Source: Siphonodentalium dalli
Taxonomy: Eukaryota > Mollusca > Scaphopoda > Gadilida > Siphonodentaliidae
DNA: 64,000 bases
Direction of reading: 5' to 3'
Assembly (NCBI GenBank): GCA_032622095.1
Contig: CP136067.1
Coordinates: 94,418,707 to 94,482,706, forward strand
Shown piece after piece: positions 11,905 through 23,637 of the stretch (its first letter is position 1; each line of letters begins with the position of its first letter). The notes below the pieces were generated by a model. That model made no database searches. It had not been told where the DNA came from and was given only the letters and a program-made list of their open reading frames with translations. The position numbers and the translations under genes are program-made.

Positions 11905-12204
11905 CCACTGCATTGACTGCATTCATTTCTTATATTTATAATATTTTTGATTATTTATTCCCATGTATATCCTGTATCATTATTTATTTTCACAAAATCT
12001 GCTGAGAAATAGAGACTAGCCGACGCAGCAAATTAAGTCAGCCCAACGTAAGATTCCCAAGAACTTCTCAGCAATAACGTGATCTATATAAATAACTGCA
12101 TTCAGATGTAATTCGCATGCACTTTGAAAAACACGCCCAATTATTCTGCTGATCGCTTTTAGTAATTAGGTCAGATTAGGTCAACGATTTGTCACGTCGT
12201 GTTC

Positions 12205-12440
12205 GTGTCATTGGGATATAAAATGGGTGCCGCAAGTGGCCGTTGACCAATCAGTCGAGGATGCGGTAAACGTTCGAATCTTTACCGCATCCTCGACTGG
12301 AACACAAACTCGAAGCTTATGACATATACGTGGAAATATATTACGATGGATTATTTCGTTCCTCCACCATCGCAGACAACGGGTGGTGGTAAATAATGGA
12401 TTTAGTATAACACTTGCGGGATATGTAAATATATAATAAT
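12205..12440. repeat. Palindromic segment with a near-perfect 20-bp inner stem
   Basis: The core is CAGTCGAGGATGCGGTAAA (12252-12270) against TTTACCGCATCCTCGACTGG (12281-12300), with a ten-base loop. Weaker outer pairing joins GTGTCATTGGGATATAAAAT with the ATATAATAATGACACAC region at about 12430-12447, and GCCGCAAGTG with CACTTGCGGG. It ends about 65 bp before the acceptor of exon 3. Confidence 0.65.
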
Positions 12441-12510
12441 GACACACACTAATCCACGTAAGCGTACGAACATGCGTGAGTTAGGTGCTCGATCTAATAT
12501 TTAATTATAG

Positions 12511-12830
12511 GTGATAAGAACACAGACACAGAGAAGCGACCGTACCTCGCACGGTTTAAAACCCTGAATCGGACGGGCCTGCACCACCGAGACTGCGGAG
12601 GGAGATGGAGTAACGGGGTGTGCGTGTTCGGACTTGCTGATCTCCCCTTGATTTACACCAGGAAGGAGCTGTTCGCAACTAAATTCGATCAGGATTTCCA
12701 ACCGGCTGCATTAGATTGTTTGGAGGAACTTATTTTAAATAAAACTCGGGATTACTATTATGAACAAGGACAATTCGACGTGTCATATTATAAACAGTTA
12801 GATATGGTTAAGAATAGAATTTACATCTGA
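12511..12830 (+). CDS. GT14 beta-1,6-N-acetylglucosaminyltransferase, terminal exon
   Basis: Encodes the C-terminal part of the catalytic domain and the stop TGA at 12828-12830. The hallmark HHRDCGGRWSNGVCVFGLAD followed by LPLIYTRKELFATKFDQDF and ALDCLEELILNK is the family's conserved C-terminal block (GVCIFG.GDL, HLFANKF, CLEE). Starting from acceptor AATTATAG at 12510, the first two bases GT complete the Gly codon begun by exon 2 (phase 1), so the frame is continuous. A tail of about 27 residues rich in Tyr follows the conserved core. No clear polyadenylation signal was found close by; a foldback repeat begins about 18 bp after the stop. Confidence 0.92.
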
Positions 12831-12848
12831 TGTTATTACAGCTGAAGT

Positions 12849-13150
12849 GGCCATCTCACCAAAAACAAAACTGCCGAAGGGTACACGTTTTGAAAATGTG
12901 CTGAAGGGTACACATGGTTTGAAATCTCGTTCTAACTGACGTTTAGTTTTTTATGTCATCCATTATTTCTGTTAGAGAATTATTTACTACGTTCCAATGA
13001 ACTTAAAACAAACTGCTGATGGGCGCCAGACTTTCAGGAACACAGTTGAAGTAACTGAGTTGGTGTCGATCACAAACCCTGTGTACCCTTGAGAACATTT
13101 TCAAAACCTGTGTACCCTTCATGCATTTTTTTGGTAAGAGTGACCCATTC
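12849..13150. mobile_element. Foldback element, GAAGGGTACAC family, copy 1
   Basis: The two halves are inverted. Left: GAAGGGTACACGTTTTGAAA then TGTGCTGAAGGGTACACATGG. Right: CCTGTGTACCCTTGAGAACA then TTTTCAAAACCTGTGTACCC. The outer ends are (T)CACTCTYACCAAAAA-like. A second copy lies at 50488-50685 and shares GGCGCCAGACTTTCAGGAAC in complement. No reading frame. Confidence 0.75.
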
Positions 13151-13339
13151 AGCGGTACTATACATATCTATACATATCTATACATATCTATATTATTTAT
13201 TATGTTTTGGCGGATTAGTCGAGTGGCGTAATTAAAATACTGTTAGTTTCTTGTGACAATATTGTTTTCTTCTAAACAACATCCCCAAAACTGCAAGGCA
13301 TGGGAACGAATGTTAGGTGTGGTAATGCAGACTGTAATA

Positions 13340-14404
13340 CAGAGTTCAGTCCCCTGTTACACTGGTCTGATCACAAACTGCAAAACAAGAGTTCAGTCCC
13401 CTCGCTATAAGCGATGTCTGAACGCTGCCGGCATGTGTATTTTTGTCCCCCGAAAAAATTGTTTTCGTGGAACTATTAAAATAGCCGGTGTCCGTCCGTA
13501 CGTGTGTGTGCCCGTCCGTACATATCTTTAAAAATACGCTCTTTAAAAAATCGTCAGTTGTGGGTTGCACCCCACAAGTTACTCAAACAAAATATCGCAC
13601 CCACAAGTATTCATGGGTATGTGCGGTCACCCCACAAGTATACTCTGGCCAGTACGTCCGTGCGTCCGGAAATGGTTTCCGGATGATAACTTTAGTTTCG
13701 GTTATTAGATCAAAATACAGGTCAAGTTCGAATATGGGTTTGCTCCGCCCATTTTTGCGAGAGTTAGGGCCCTTTTTTTTACTTAGAATCTTGTAATTTT
13801 CTGGTTTCCGGGTGATAACTTCAGTTTGTGTAATCATATCTGAACCAAATTTGGTATGTGAGTTTATCAGCCCTATGTACAGGTCAAGTTCGAATATGTG
13901 TTGCGAGAGTTGTGGCCCTTTTTCGACTTGTTTTACTTAGAAAATTTCTCACTTTTTCTGTTTCCGGATGATATCTCAAGTTTGGATCCTTTAATTGCAA
14001 ATACTGTTTTTATGTGGATCAGTCATATCAAGATATAGGTCAAGTTCGAATTTGAGTTTGATCCGATTTTTCTCAGAGTTATGGGCTTTTCGACTTGGAA
14101 AATTCAATTTTTCTTGTAATTTTCTTCATTTTGTGCCAATTTGAGGTTATATTTTGACTTTAAGAGTTTTTTTTAAGATTTGGTTATTTTAAAAATTGAA
14201 TCTAACATTTTTTATTGTAGTGCTTTGCCAGTTACAATTCATTATGGCTTGATTAAGACCATTTGCAAATGAATATGGACAGTTCTGTTTCTCATAATAA
14301 TGCAGATTGAATTGTAACCTACATAAATCTCAAATAAATAAATGCGACGTTTCTTCACATTAGGTGTTGGCAGCGGTGAGTCCTGTGTAGGGGACTGAAC
14401 TCTG
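13340..14404. mobile_element. TIR-bounded repeat, CAGAGTTCAGTCCCCT ends
   Basis: CAGAGTTCAGTCCCCT at 13340-13355 is inverted as AGGGGACTGAACTCTG at 14389-14404. The interior has GTCCGTCCGTACGTGTG and at least three degenerate tandem units with TTTCCGGATGATAACTTYAG and CAGGTCAAGTTCGAATATG (about 13670, 13805 and 13960). The short TIR element 14231-14318 is nested inside. A third related end, AGCAGGGGACCGAACTTTGC, lies at about 17132. Frames crossing the interior are not protein-like. Confidence 0.65.
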
Positions 14405-14580
14405 CATGGAGCTTGGTATGATCACTGTCATCACGTATAGATACGTAATTAAATCTTAACAATTTTTATTTAATAATTGTCTGTTACAATTCAATTTGAT
14501 TTGATCTAGCCAATTTTCAAACGAATTGCATGATACTGTGAGAGTCCTGTGTCACAGTATCATGCAGAATGAATTATAAC
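14231..14580. repeat. Two copies of a 90-100-bp GTTACAATTCA TIR element
   Basis: 14231-14318 and 14483-14580 both start GTTACAATTCA and end TGAATTGTAAC or TGAATTATAAC, with related interiors (TTGATTWAGMCCATTTGCAA / TTGATCTAGCCAATTTTCAA). The second copy contains a perfect inner hairpin CATGATACTGTGA / TCACAGTATCATG at 14529-14562. Confidence 0.7.
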
Positions 14581-14689
14581 GGAGCAATTTAAAATACTAA
14601 AAACAAAACAAAAACAAGGGGGTTCGCATCTGAAGATGGCGCTCGTCGAGTTTTTTGTTTTTGTTTTTGTTTTTTTTGCTGAAAGACTG

Positions 14690-16450
14690 GATCTGGTGGC
14701 CATGTTTTTTAAAACGAATTTCTGCGGAGGGAAGGGATGCCCCCGTCTGTCACCCCGAAGATCCATATGAAGTTATGACGGTTGGATAAGAAATGTGACC
14801 TGTAATGTGTGCTAACGGATTTAGTCATACAAAGAGTAAAATCAAAGATGGTCGCTGGAAGCCTTTTTTTTTATAAATATAATATATATAACTACACCCA
14901 CATAACTCGAAGGGGGAGAATTTGGTAAGCACCCATAGGATAGGATAGGATATTTTATTTAAATATACACATATTAATGCATAATACATTTGACAAATAT
15001 TATGTTGTATATTCGAGGGGTGGCATAGTCAGGCTAGACTGTCTTACTGCCACCCCCTTAAAAATGAAAAGATGTTATGATAGGCGGTCATGATTTCTTG
15101 TACAATGCACGGCTATATAATTATGTATCACAAAATGGTTGTATTTTATACATGGAGGGTATACGTCTAGATAAATTGTTTATTGGTTACTCGATGGTTT
15201 GTCTCTTTCTTGTCAGTGGGTTGTTCCTTGAAAGTAGAGTAGGAATGTACTGAGTGAGGTTGAGGATTGCGGTATAGGGGAAGTCACGTATTGAGGAGCT
15301 ACTACACAGTCGGGACATCTTTGATTGTTGCATTTAATTGTTGCAGCATATTTTTTAATGCAATCGGCATGTAAACGTCGTTTAAATGTGTGTCTGGATT
15401 GGTATGATGTAAATTCGTTATCTAAGTTGTTCCATATGGTTGGAAAGGAATGAAATTGTAGTTGTTGGGACCAAGATGTTCTTGTTTTTTTTTTAAATAG
15501 TGGGTGCTTTTGCCGGGTGGCTGGTCCGGCTTTCCGTTTGGAAAACATGTCGGTAAATGATTCTATTAAACGCATATGATACCAATCATGCATGAAAACA
15601 GCCGCTTGTACTTTGTGGATGTCGTAGATTTTGAGTATATTTTCTTTTTTAAAGAGAGGTTCTGTGTGGCTTCTATATTTCTTATTACATATAACTCGTA
15701 TTGCGCGTTTTTGAAGCATGAACATTTTTTTGACCGCAGGGACGTGTCCCCATATTTGAACACCGTAGACTAAATGGCTTTGTATTAGAGCATAATATAA
15801 TGTTTTAAGTGCGCTACCAGGAAAGAAGTATTTAACTTTATAGGTCACCCCGAAGTTCCAACCGTTCCATATTAAGCTTGATGATAAGGGATAAGCTGTG
15901 TGTGCTGAAGGATTTATAAATGCAAAGAGTAAAATCCAAGATGGCTGCCGGTGGCCATGTTTTTCTTCGAAAATCGTTCAAATTCGATAGCTTCAATCTA
16001 GAGCTGATCGTAAAGTTTCAACAACAAAAAATCCCATAAATGTGGGCTGCAGGGTGTGCTGGTAGATTCACATTATAAATCCAAGATGGCTAATGGTGGA
16101 CATTTTTTTTTTAACGAATTTCGGGGGGAATGAGGTTCCCGTCTAGAGGTCACCCCGAAGATCCTTATGAAGTTTGGTGACGATTGGGTGAGAAATTTGA
16201 CATTCAAGGTGTGCTAAAGGATTTAGTCGTACTAAGAGTAAAATCCAATGAACGCTGGCAGCCATGTTTTTTAAAACAGAATTCGGAGAAAAAAAATGGT
16301 AAGCACCCAGCTATAATGCACCCCGAGGATCCATATGAAGTTTGGTGATGATCGGACGAGAGATATGCTAAAGGATTTTGTGATGCAAGGAATAAAATCC
16401 AAGATGGCTGCCGGTGGCCATGTTTTTTTTATTATCGGAAAATCGTTCAA
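14690..16450. repeat. Tandem repeat of CACCCCGAAGATCCATATGA units, split by a LINE
   Basis: Units of roughly 150-240 bp contain GGTGGCCATGTTTTT, a GGTAAGCACCCA variant, CACCCCGARGATCCATATGAAG, a TGACCTGTAATGTGTGCTAA variant, and GAGTAAAATCCAAGATGG. They begin near 14690, 15845, 16085 and 16250. The element at 14939-15842 interrupts one unit between GCACCCATA and GGTCACCCCGAAG, which are adjacent in the intact unit. Confidence 0.75.
14939..15842 (-). mobile_element. 5'-truncated non-LTR retrotransposon (LINE), 3' end of the reverse transcriptase ORF
   Basis: On the minus strand a frame of about 210 codons ends near 15213. It begins with a segment reading KYFFPGSALKTLYYALIQSH then LVYGVQIWG, typical of the region just after the reverse transcriptase palm in Jockey/CR1-type LINEs (the LY.alI.S.l.Yg...WG block), and continues through a C-terminal region with FKRRLHADCIKKYA. 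The catalytic core lies upstream and is missing. The 3' end is an ATCCT microsatellite tail (TAGGATAGGATATTTT on the plus strand at about 14940). The frame has no stop in this part, so the insertion may be fairly young. No endonuclease domain is present, so it cannot move by itself. Confidence 0.85.
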
Positions 16451-16499
16451 ATTCAATAGCTCATGTTTGGTAATCCTAGACTAATATTCCGAACTAGCT

Positions 16500-17160
16500 G
16501 AAACAGGCTCCTTTGTGCATTAGTGGTCTGCGGCCCCTGATTTGATGCTAAATAGAGTGGCCCCCCTGTGTGTTTCGCGCACATTTTGTTCGTTTAAACA
16601 TTTTGATTTAACAAATATGTTTTTGTTGATTGAGACCCTTGCTCAAATTAACAAGGATTTTTTTTTATTTTTGACTTAAATGTTTTTTAATCAACATTTA
16701 AAAAAAACTGACTCCGTTATAACATCTGCCAGAGTAAATTGAGTCACCGCACCAAATATGGTTGAAATCGGTCCAAGGGTTCCGGAGAAAAAATCCAGAC
16801 CCTTCTCTCTTATATATATATATCGTTGAAATCGGTCAAAGTTGGTTTAAGATATCGCGAACGATCAAAATCCGTAGAAATAGAAAACTAAGTCCCATAA
16901 CTCTCGTTTAAAATATTGGACAAACCAGGTTTTCGAACTTGTTCAAGATATTGTTGCAACAGACCCATATATCAAATATGAATGAAATCGGTTGACGTTT
17001 GTTTGAGTTATCGCGCAAACGATCTCGTGCTCGCCCGGTCGCCTATTGGCCCCGACCTCGCCAAAGCATCGGTCGAGTTTTTGAGGGAAAAAAAAAACTA
17101 TCAAAAATGATATTTGCTCACAGCCAGTGTAGCAGGGGACCGAACTTTGCCTTGTAGTTT
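16500..17160. repeat. Dispersed repeat with GGTTGAAATCGGTC words
   Basis: Related blocks at about 16735-16800, 16822-16880 and 16975-17040 share GTTGAAATCGGTCAA and TATCGCGMACGATC, with a TATATATATA run at 16812-16824. It ends with GTAGCAGGGGACCGAACTTT, related to the ends of 13340-14404. No gene. The 150 bp that follow (17161-17312) show nothing recognisable. Confidence 0.5.
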
Positions 17161-17312
17161 GTATTAACACGCATACCATTCGACCCCATCCCTCTCTGCA
17201 GTGGTCGGTACATATGCCGTTGCTTTTGTCAGATAGTATATAGTTTGATGTGTTCCCTGATCTAGGATAAACTTCCTTTCCCCAGTGATTGTAACTGCTA
17301 AGGTTAAATGTA

Positions 17313-17690
17313 TATACAGTACAAAGCCCGTGGTTTTTTCAAAACCACGCGTGGCCAACATTTTAACACGGAAAAAACACGGTAAAATCGCGCGTGGTCT
17401 TAGCGTGGTCAACTTCAGAAAAATGACCAGCGTGTTCAAACACGGCGTGTACATGCCGTGGTCATCCGAGTTCACGCCGTGGTCATCCGTGTTGAAGTCG
17501 TGTTCTTAGCGTGATCAATTTCGGCAAAATGGCCAGCGTGTTCAAAAACGGTCTGAACACGGCGTGTACATGCCGTGGTCATCTGAGTGCACGCCGTGGT
17601 CATCCGTGTTGAAGTCATGTTCATGCCGTGTTAATAGCGTGGTCAGTCGTGTTTACGGCGTGGTCTGCATCCAAGTCAGGGACAGTGCGG
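17313..17690. mobile_element. CGTGGTC/GAACACG-rich element, copy 1
   Basis: Begins ACAGTACAAAGCCCGTGGTT and holds many short repeats of GCCGTGGTCATCCG, TGTTCAAACACGG and AGCGTGGTC. An internal duplication covers about 17400-17500 and 17510-17610. The same end occurs in complement at 26515-26883 (CCACGGGCCTTGTACTGT). GC-rich against AT-rich flanks. No TIR partner is visible at the other end of this copy. Confidence 0.65.
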
Positions 17691-17943
17691 GAGGTGTGAA
17701 TAATCCGCGACATCAAAGAGTTGCCGCAGTATTACTTGCGGTAGGATTTTTTCGGGTATATTTGGCCCGGATTGATTTCGTCAATGAATAAAGAATTGTC
17801 AGATAAAATCTTTTATAATAAAAAACAATTTCATATATTGAATTATATATATATATATGCATATTTGTTAATCCGTGTCAATGGCCTTTATATCCGTGTC
17901 ATGTTTTGTTGTCGCATTTTATTTTAGTTGGCATTAATATTTT

Positions 17944-18440
17944 CTTGTGTTTCCCGGCCATAGCTAACAGACAGACAAACAAACAGAAGTCCCAAACTAT
18001 ATATTAGATCATTTGTGGGTACCCGTTTCAAGGTGAAGGTCACCTCGGGCGGAAAAACTGACCCGATGAAAATCTCCCCAAATTCCCAGGAACCCCTAAG
18101 TACGAACACAGACTTAAGAATCACACAACACGCTCATGTCTGTACATAGGCACAGCACGCTCATGTCTGGACACATACACGCTCTTTATCAACGACACTG
18201 CGGATACGAACGCTCTTTAACTATCACGCAATTAACCCATGAATTCCCATTGCGGTGGCGGGGGGGTTGGAGAATGAGTGCTCTGACGTTCTCAGAAGCG
18301 GTCCGATGACCATTCCCGCGGTTTTTACCCTCAGATAGCAAGTTTGGGCTAAATCCGCCCGGCAGTTTTCCCGGCCATAGCTAACAGACAAACAACAAAC
18401 AAACAAACAGAAGTCCTAAAATATAAAGTAGATTAAATGC
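17944..18440. repeat. Direct repeat, CCCGGCCATAGCTAACAGAC
   Basis: The block TTCCCGGCCATAGCTAACAG with AAACAAACAGAAGTCC occurs at about 17951-18000 and again at about 18367-18420, roughly 417 bp apart, with similar TATAKWTTAGATYAWNTG sequence after each. The 250 bp before it (17691-17943) show nothing recognisable. Confidence 0.6.
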
Positions 18441-18462
18441 AGATATTCTCGAATGTGAAACC

Positions 18463-18650
18463 GGTTTCGTTAGTTTACCGTAGACAGTTGCGTCCCGAAT
18501 TGAGAAGTAAATAATTACAATTGAGCGTAGTTTAGACGGTACTTTTGATTTGTTTGAGATTTTCGGCGATGCTACATTTCCCCAGTTGGCATAGCACCTG
18601 AATACTCACTTATCAGGTTATACGCAACAGAACAAGTCCATAATATAAGT
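18463..18650 (-). repeat. Dispersed repeat R2, copy 1
   Basis: In complement this stretch reads ATTCAGGTGCTATGCCAACT, CGCCGAAAATCTCAAACAAA and CTACGCTCAATTGTAATTAT, followed by AATTCGGGACGC. The same series occurs at 23456-23632 and 28685-28890 on the plus strand. This copy lacks about 40 bp of the middle. Non-coding. Confidence 0.7.
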
Positions 18651-20320
18651 TAGCCTGTGCCACCGCTAACAAGATATCATATTTGTAGTTTGAGATCGGT
18701 TATCATTGCTTTAACAGTGATCTAGAACATTCTTAACCATGCTAAATGAACAATAACTCTTAAAATGACTTAAATGTTCTGCAGTTTCGTCAAAGGTCAC
18801 AATATTGAAAATAAAATAAAAGTTACCTAATTATGAATTTTATCAAGAATATACTAAAAGTATAGTATAATGATAATATGAAAGTCATATTACCCACAAA
18901 ACACTTTGTGTGAACCGAGAATTTAATTCAACGCAGAAGTCTTGTTAAAGTAAACTTATCGGGGACTCCTCTGTGTTGAGTGCTTTGCGTATAGCACACT
19001 TTACTCACTCTACTGTATCATAATATGGATTTTTGTTTATTAACAAACCGTACGGTCTTGACAATAACATGCTATTTATGATTTTACACAATATGTCTAT
19101 AAATTTATATTCGTTCTGTTTATGGCGGTCTTAACCGATGCCACATTTTAAAAGAGCAACACCCATCGCGATGACAATACTTATATTTAAGTGTCAATCG
19201 TATATACCACACTATAACAGGTTGCTGAACGTTCTAGCATTCCATGAAGCAACAAAGAGGTGAGGTCGGTACAACCAATCTAGATCTATATTAAGTTCAT
19301 TCGTTGTGTGTTCTTAGTGTTTCAGCCATGTGTATTGGCTACTATGCAAACTGAATCTATAGAAGGTGTTAAAGATAACGTACCGTTTGATGCGTTTCAT
19401 TTCAGACTGAAGTGGCACCACGCCATTAAAAACCCATATCGATAAATATTTAATGCATGCACTGATCGAGACAAAAGGACGATCGGTTCTTAATTTCACG
19501 CTCGGAGTTCAGCCATTGTCTTGTTGTCGCATATGACGTCGGTGATAGCCTATATTTTTGTAGTTCATCAATAGATGGATGGATCGATAAATGCCACTCA
19601 AAAAGACGACAATTTCTCCGTCAATTAAATGACCCGATATATCAACCAGCAATTAACACGTTCTTCAAGTAACCTTCAAGTAATGATTAGTGTCGATTAG
19701 TGAAATACCATTGTCTTTTAACATCTATCGGATTCGTTTTACCGTGAAAGAACTATAGTTTGAAAGGGAATAAAGGTAATCGAAATGATGATTCGGGATC
19801 GTTTTGCAGACAACTATTGTTTTCGGTATGTTGTGGTTCTATCTTACCACACAACAAAAAAAAAGTTATATTGAGCACTACAGCTACCCGGATATCGAAT
19901 TAGTTCATCGCAAAAAAAGTTGTATGAGGGTTAATTATTGCAAGCAGATACTGTCTATACGGTTTAAATATGATATGGTGTCGGCTTCGAACATATTTTA
20001 CATCCATATTGTTCCATGTGGCAAGAAGACTTATATACAAAGAATGATTCAGACATTGTCAATATTGTAATAGAACAAGATGGTACAAAAAAATTATGTC
20101 CACATGCGTTATTGACCACTATGGTTCCGGTCCCCAATGTGCATGAAAGCAGATGGAACTTGTCAGTTCTTAACACACCTCGCTTTCGCGTACTTCGGAC
20201 AATAAATAACTGTGGTTTACGGTCTTATTGTTCGATATATCGCTTCGGTGTTGCGATCATCCTGTAGATAATTTAATTCCGGTTCCAACAGTACCCCAAC
20301 AGACTATTCGTATCCGAATC
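18650..20320. other. AT-rich stretch, nothing recognised
   Basis: No exon, RNA gene or element ends could be supported. Open frames of 60-90 codons here have no recognisable domain. Confidence 0.5.
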
Positions 20321-21000
20321 CGGGAATGATCTGATCTAAACATCAACATCTATAACCTAGTTCCACGCGACTCAGTTTACATTTTTTGTATTAAATAAGC
20401 ATTACTTTATAAGAAGTAAAATCCTGACCCGGGCATAATCTGTACCTTTAAATATTATCAGTAAATACGTGGAAATTAAGTCGGTTCCGCACATGGTGTG
20501 TACCTTTAAATGCGATAATTATTCCGTGAAATCAATCCAACAGCCTAGTATAACGTCTCAAAATCAACTTATAACTTTGTTCCACGTGACATTTAATATA
20601 TCAAAATGACGATAATTTATATAGAAAAAAAAGAGAGAAAAAAAAAACCGGATCCGGACATGATATCTACCTTTAAATATGATCAATAATTACGAGATAA
20701 TTAATTCGGATCCGGATATGGTGTGTTCCCTTAAATGCCATCATGGTCACGTAAAATCAATCCAACCACCGTGTCTATATGAAAATATAAGAAGTATGCT
20801 GATCCGGGCACGATATGCACCTTTAAATACGATTAATCGGGTTGAATGAGCACGACAGCCCTATTTTGGTTTAATCTCACCTCCTAACCAGTTTCCGCGT
20901 GTCAAACGGCTTTTAATGGGTTAAATGTGTGATAAAACAAGCATGAAATTCATACCCGAATCCGGGTCGAAATCCGGGATCCGGAATCCGGTAAAAAGAC
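20320..21000. repeat. Degenerate tandem units with ATCCGGRCATGRTRTGYACC
   Basis: Words of the form CCGGACATGATATCTACCTT followed by TAAATATGATCAATAATTAC and AATCAATCCAACMRCC recur near 20425, 20485, 20650, 20705 and 20800, alternating in two related versions. The series ends in a cluster of TCCGGG/ATCCGG words at 20955-20992. Confidence 0.55.
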
Positions 21001-21008
21001 ACACCCAT

Positions 21009-22499
21009 GTTATGGTCATCAATAACAGTAAATACCCTAAATGTCCCATCAAGATATTTTCGATCTAACAACAGGAAGATGTAAATCTACAAGATTCAAT
21101 AAATATATATAGTCATATGTTCCTGTCAAAATATTCGATTTATTTAGTATTAAGTTAGCAATCTTCTTGAAATAATGCACGTGTATCGGTACCATTGCGA
21201 CTCCCATATATAAGTTATTTTTATGAATAATCGCGGTGTGGTGGTATCTTTACTTTTTCTGGGCCAATTTTCACAATCGACGGGTTGAATTTCGATGAAA
21301 TTTCCGTTAAATAAAATGTTGCTGCTCATTTGCCAATTTTAGCAGCAATTTCGAGAATATAATTTGGACTATGGAGGTGATAATTAATTACGTAACGCAC
21401 ACACCACGAGCTCCTCTTCCAATATAAATATATATTTCATTGTACGCGAGGGTGGTTTTGATGCCACATACCCAATGGACAGGCGGGGAACAATCCCCTT
21501 CTTGGTACGACCGAACCTGACATCGAATGAGTTAATTTAGTGCAAATGTCCATATCTCATATAAAAAAAATCGACGGTTTCCTTTTCACTGACTTCACCC
21601 ATCGCCGCTTTTTGAAACGCATAGCAGGAAATGGCACCCTTTTGATAATCTCTAGACAATGGCTTGATTAGCCCATTGTCTCATTTTTGTCCGTCCGTTA
21701 TTAATTTCCGGGTGCCTGAGGAATATATAATAACAGTGATAACTGAACAGGGCTACATGCATTGCATGATTTGTACAAAACATAGACTCCACGTCCTACG
21801 CCCATACATACTTGATGCATTGTATATCGGAGAGACAATTTCACACAGTTTACGGATATGGGACATCGGTTACAGAGTACAGTTTCTAATCGGGGGATAC
21901 GGACGATTGCACAACAGAGATAACAAGTGGAGAATTTGTTTTGTACAGGGCCAGTATGGCCAGGATTGGTCGTATTCCTACTGATCTTGTTTTACTTACC
22001 ATTATAGTTGTATTGATGTGTATAACTTTCCAAAAAATAAAATTTAATTTTAGTCTCTTTATTGAATTTACCAGGACTATTTCATTTGCATTGGTGAAAA
22101 ATCATTTTAAAATTTTTTAATTTAAATTAAAAAAACTAAATTTTGCAATACCACACTAAGCCCCAAAACTAACCTTATCTACACTATTTGTCTAATTGTA
22201 CTTAATTTAGCTGACCTCTTTGTTTTCGATGGTGTCTGCATGGTGTTATATCATAATGCTATGAAGAAGCCAATGTGTTTTCAAAACACTGGTGTTTCAT
22301 AATCAGCTGACCAACTAATCACTGGCCACTGTGTTTTAAAAGTTGAAACTTGAATTGACCCATACGTTAATTAATTTCAATAAAGTATATAAAAATAAAT
22401 ATTATCGTAAAACTTATGGGAGGGCACTTGACATGAGGTCGAATGTACACACGCAGGTTAGGGTGCATTTACATTGCTACATAAATGTACACAGATCTA
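21009..22499 (+). mobile_element. TIR transposon family R3, copy A
   Basis: About 1.5 kb. 21131-22499 aligns almost base for base with 23638-24728 (copy B), apart from about 278 bp present only here (21644-21921). The left part 21009-21130 matches the element at 25617-26513 (copy C) but lacks roughly 460 bp found there. The right end TGTACACAGATCTAC is the inverse of the left end of copy C. The block private to A has a small hairpin AGACAATGG/CCCATTGTCT at 21653-21681. The frame of about 100 codons across it has no recognisable domain, and no transposase was seen. Confidence 0.75.
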
Positions 22500-23455
22500 C
22501 ATGTCGCCCTCTGCACATTCGAACAATGAGTCTACCAAGCTCTACCAGCGACGTTCGATCTCTCAAGGATGTATCTACCTGTGAATGTCTTGTCAGTGTT
22601 GATCTTTACTCAACACGCAGTGTTATATTTTACATGTTAAGACACAAGTCCACTTGATAACTTAATGAATAACCCATCTCAACAGCCATGATTGTTCTTG
22701 CTAATGAAATTAATATAAGTAGATAAACATGCATGCATTGAGATCATATAAAAAAAACTTACCACAATAATGATATGTGAGTCAATGAGGATTTACAACC
22801 AGGCCACGGTCAAACACAATTCTGGACGATATATCGTGCAATTATATATAGCATCGTGAATACAATTTAGCAAAACTTAATGAGTAGATATCAACCTTTG
22901 CGAAAAGCAATGGTCAATTGGCCCAGTCGACTCATTGTGAGGAAAATCAGCGGGCGACATGCATGGATAGCTATGGCACAGAATTATGACGAACCAATTG
23001 TCACAAAATTCCACCATCACAAATTGTCACACCTACTATGCCATCGCTACTGTGGTACGTGTGTCCGCAGCCAATACATCGACATCTGTAATGTTCTTTC
23101 TGAGTATGGTCGATCGTTTTACTAAACATCGTTTCGATTGAACCGGATACATTCATCGGACTCTTTCTCGTGTTATATTGGACCGTGACATGTTTGTCAT
23201 TGTCTTCAATGTATCTTATCACATATCAATAGTATTGACGTGATCAGGCACTGAAAACTAAGGAATGGAAACAAATGTTTTTTAATAACTTTGGTTATAT
23301 GGATATTCGCATTTCAATTAACACGCGCTGAACACCCGCGTCTATAACAAAACGAGGAAGGTTACTGAAGTGCGAACCGTTCATTTATGCCATAGCGCTC
23401 AAGTACTTCGTTAGTATGTCATATTTTTGATGCCCCGAGACGATACCGTTAAAGA
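22500..23455. other. AT-rich stretch, nothing recognised
   Basis: No supported gene or element. Short open frames only. Confidence 0.45.
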
Positions 23456-23632
23456 CATATTATGGACAACTTTCGGGGGCGTTAAACTGATAAGTTAGCA
23501 TTCAGGTGCTATGTCAACTGGATGAATGTAACATTATACTAACATCACCGAAAATCTGAATCAAATCGACCGTAACACTACATAGAAAACATCGTCTGAA
23601 CTACGCTCAATTGTAAATATTTACATCTCGGT
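23456..23632 (+). repeat. Dispersed repeat R2, copy 2
   Basis: Contains GATAAGTTAGCATTCAGGTG, CATCACCGAAAATCTGAATC, ATAGAAAACATCGTCTGAAC and CTCAATTGTAAATATTTACA. Same order as 28685-28890, and inverted at 18463-18650. It is cut directly against copy B of R3 at about 23633-23638. Confidence 0.7.
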
Positions 23633-23637
23633 ACCAT

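Larger units (their letters stand above)
10694..12510. other. Intron 2, with hairpins and a short tandem duplication
   Basis: No exon seen. A 33-bp direct duplication built on TTTCGACGTATTGTTTGGCT lies at about 11527-11590. Two hairpin segments at 11780-11904 and about 12205-12440 are listed separately. Donor GTACGTG at 10694 and acceptor TTAATTATAG at 12501-12510 delimit the intron. Confidence 0.7.

Noticed and set aside
12208-12447. 79-codon minus-strand frame
   Set aside because: Coincides with a palindromic segment in intron 2.
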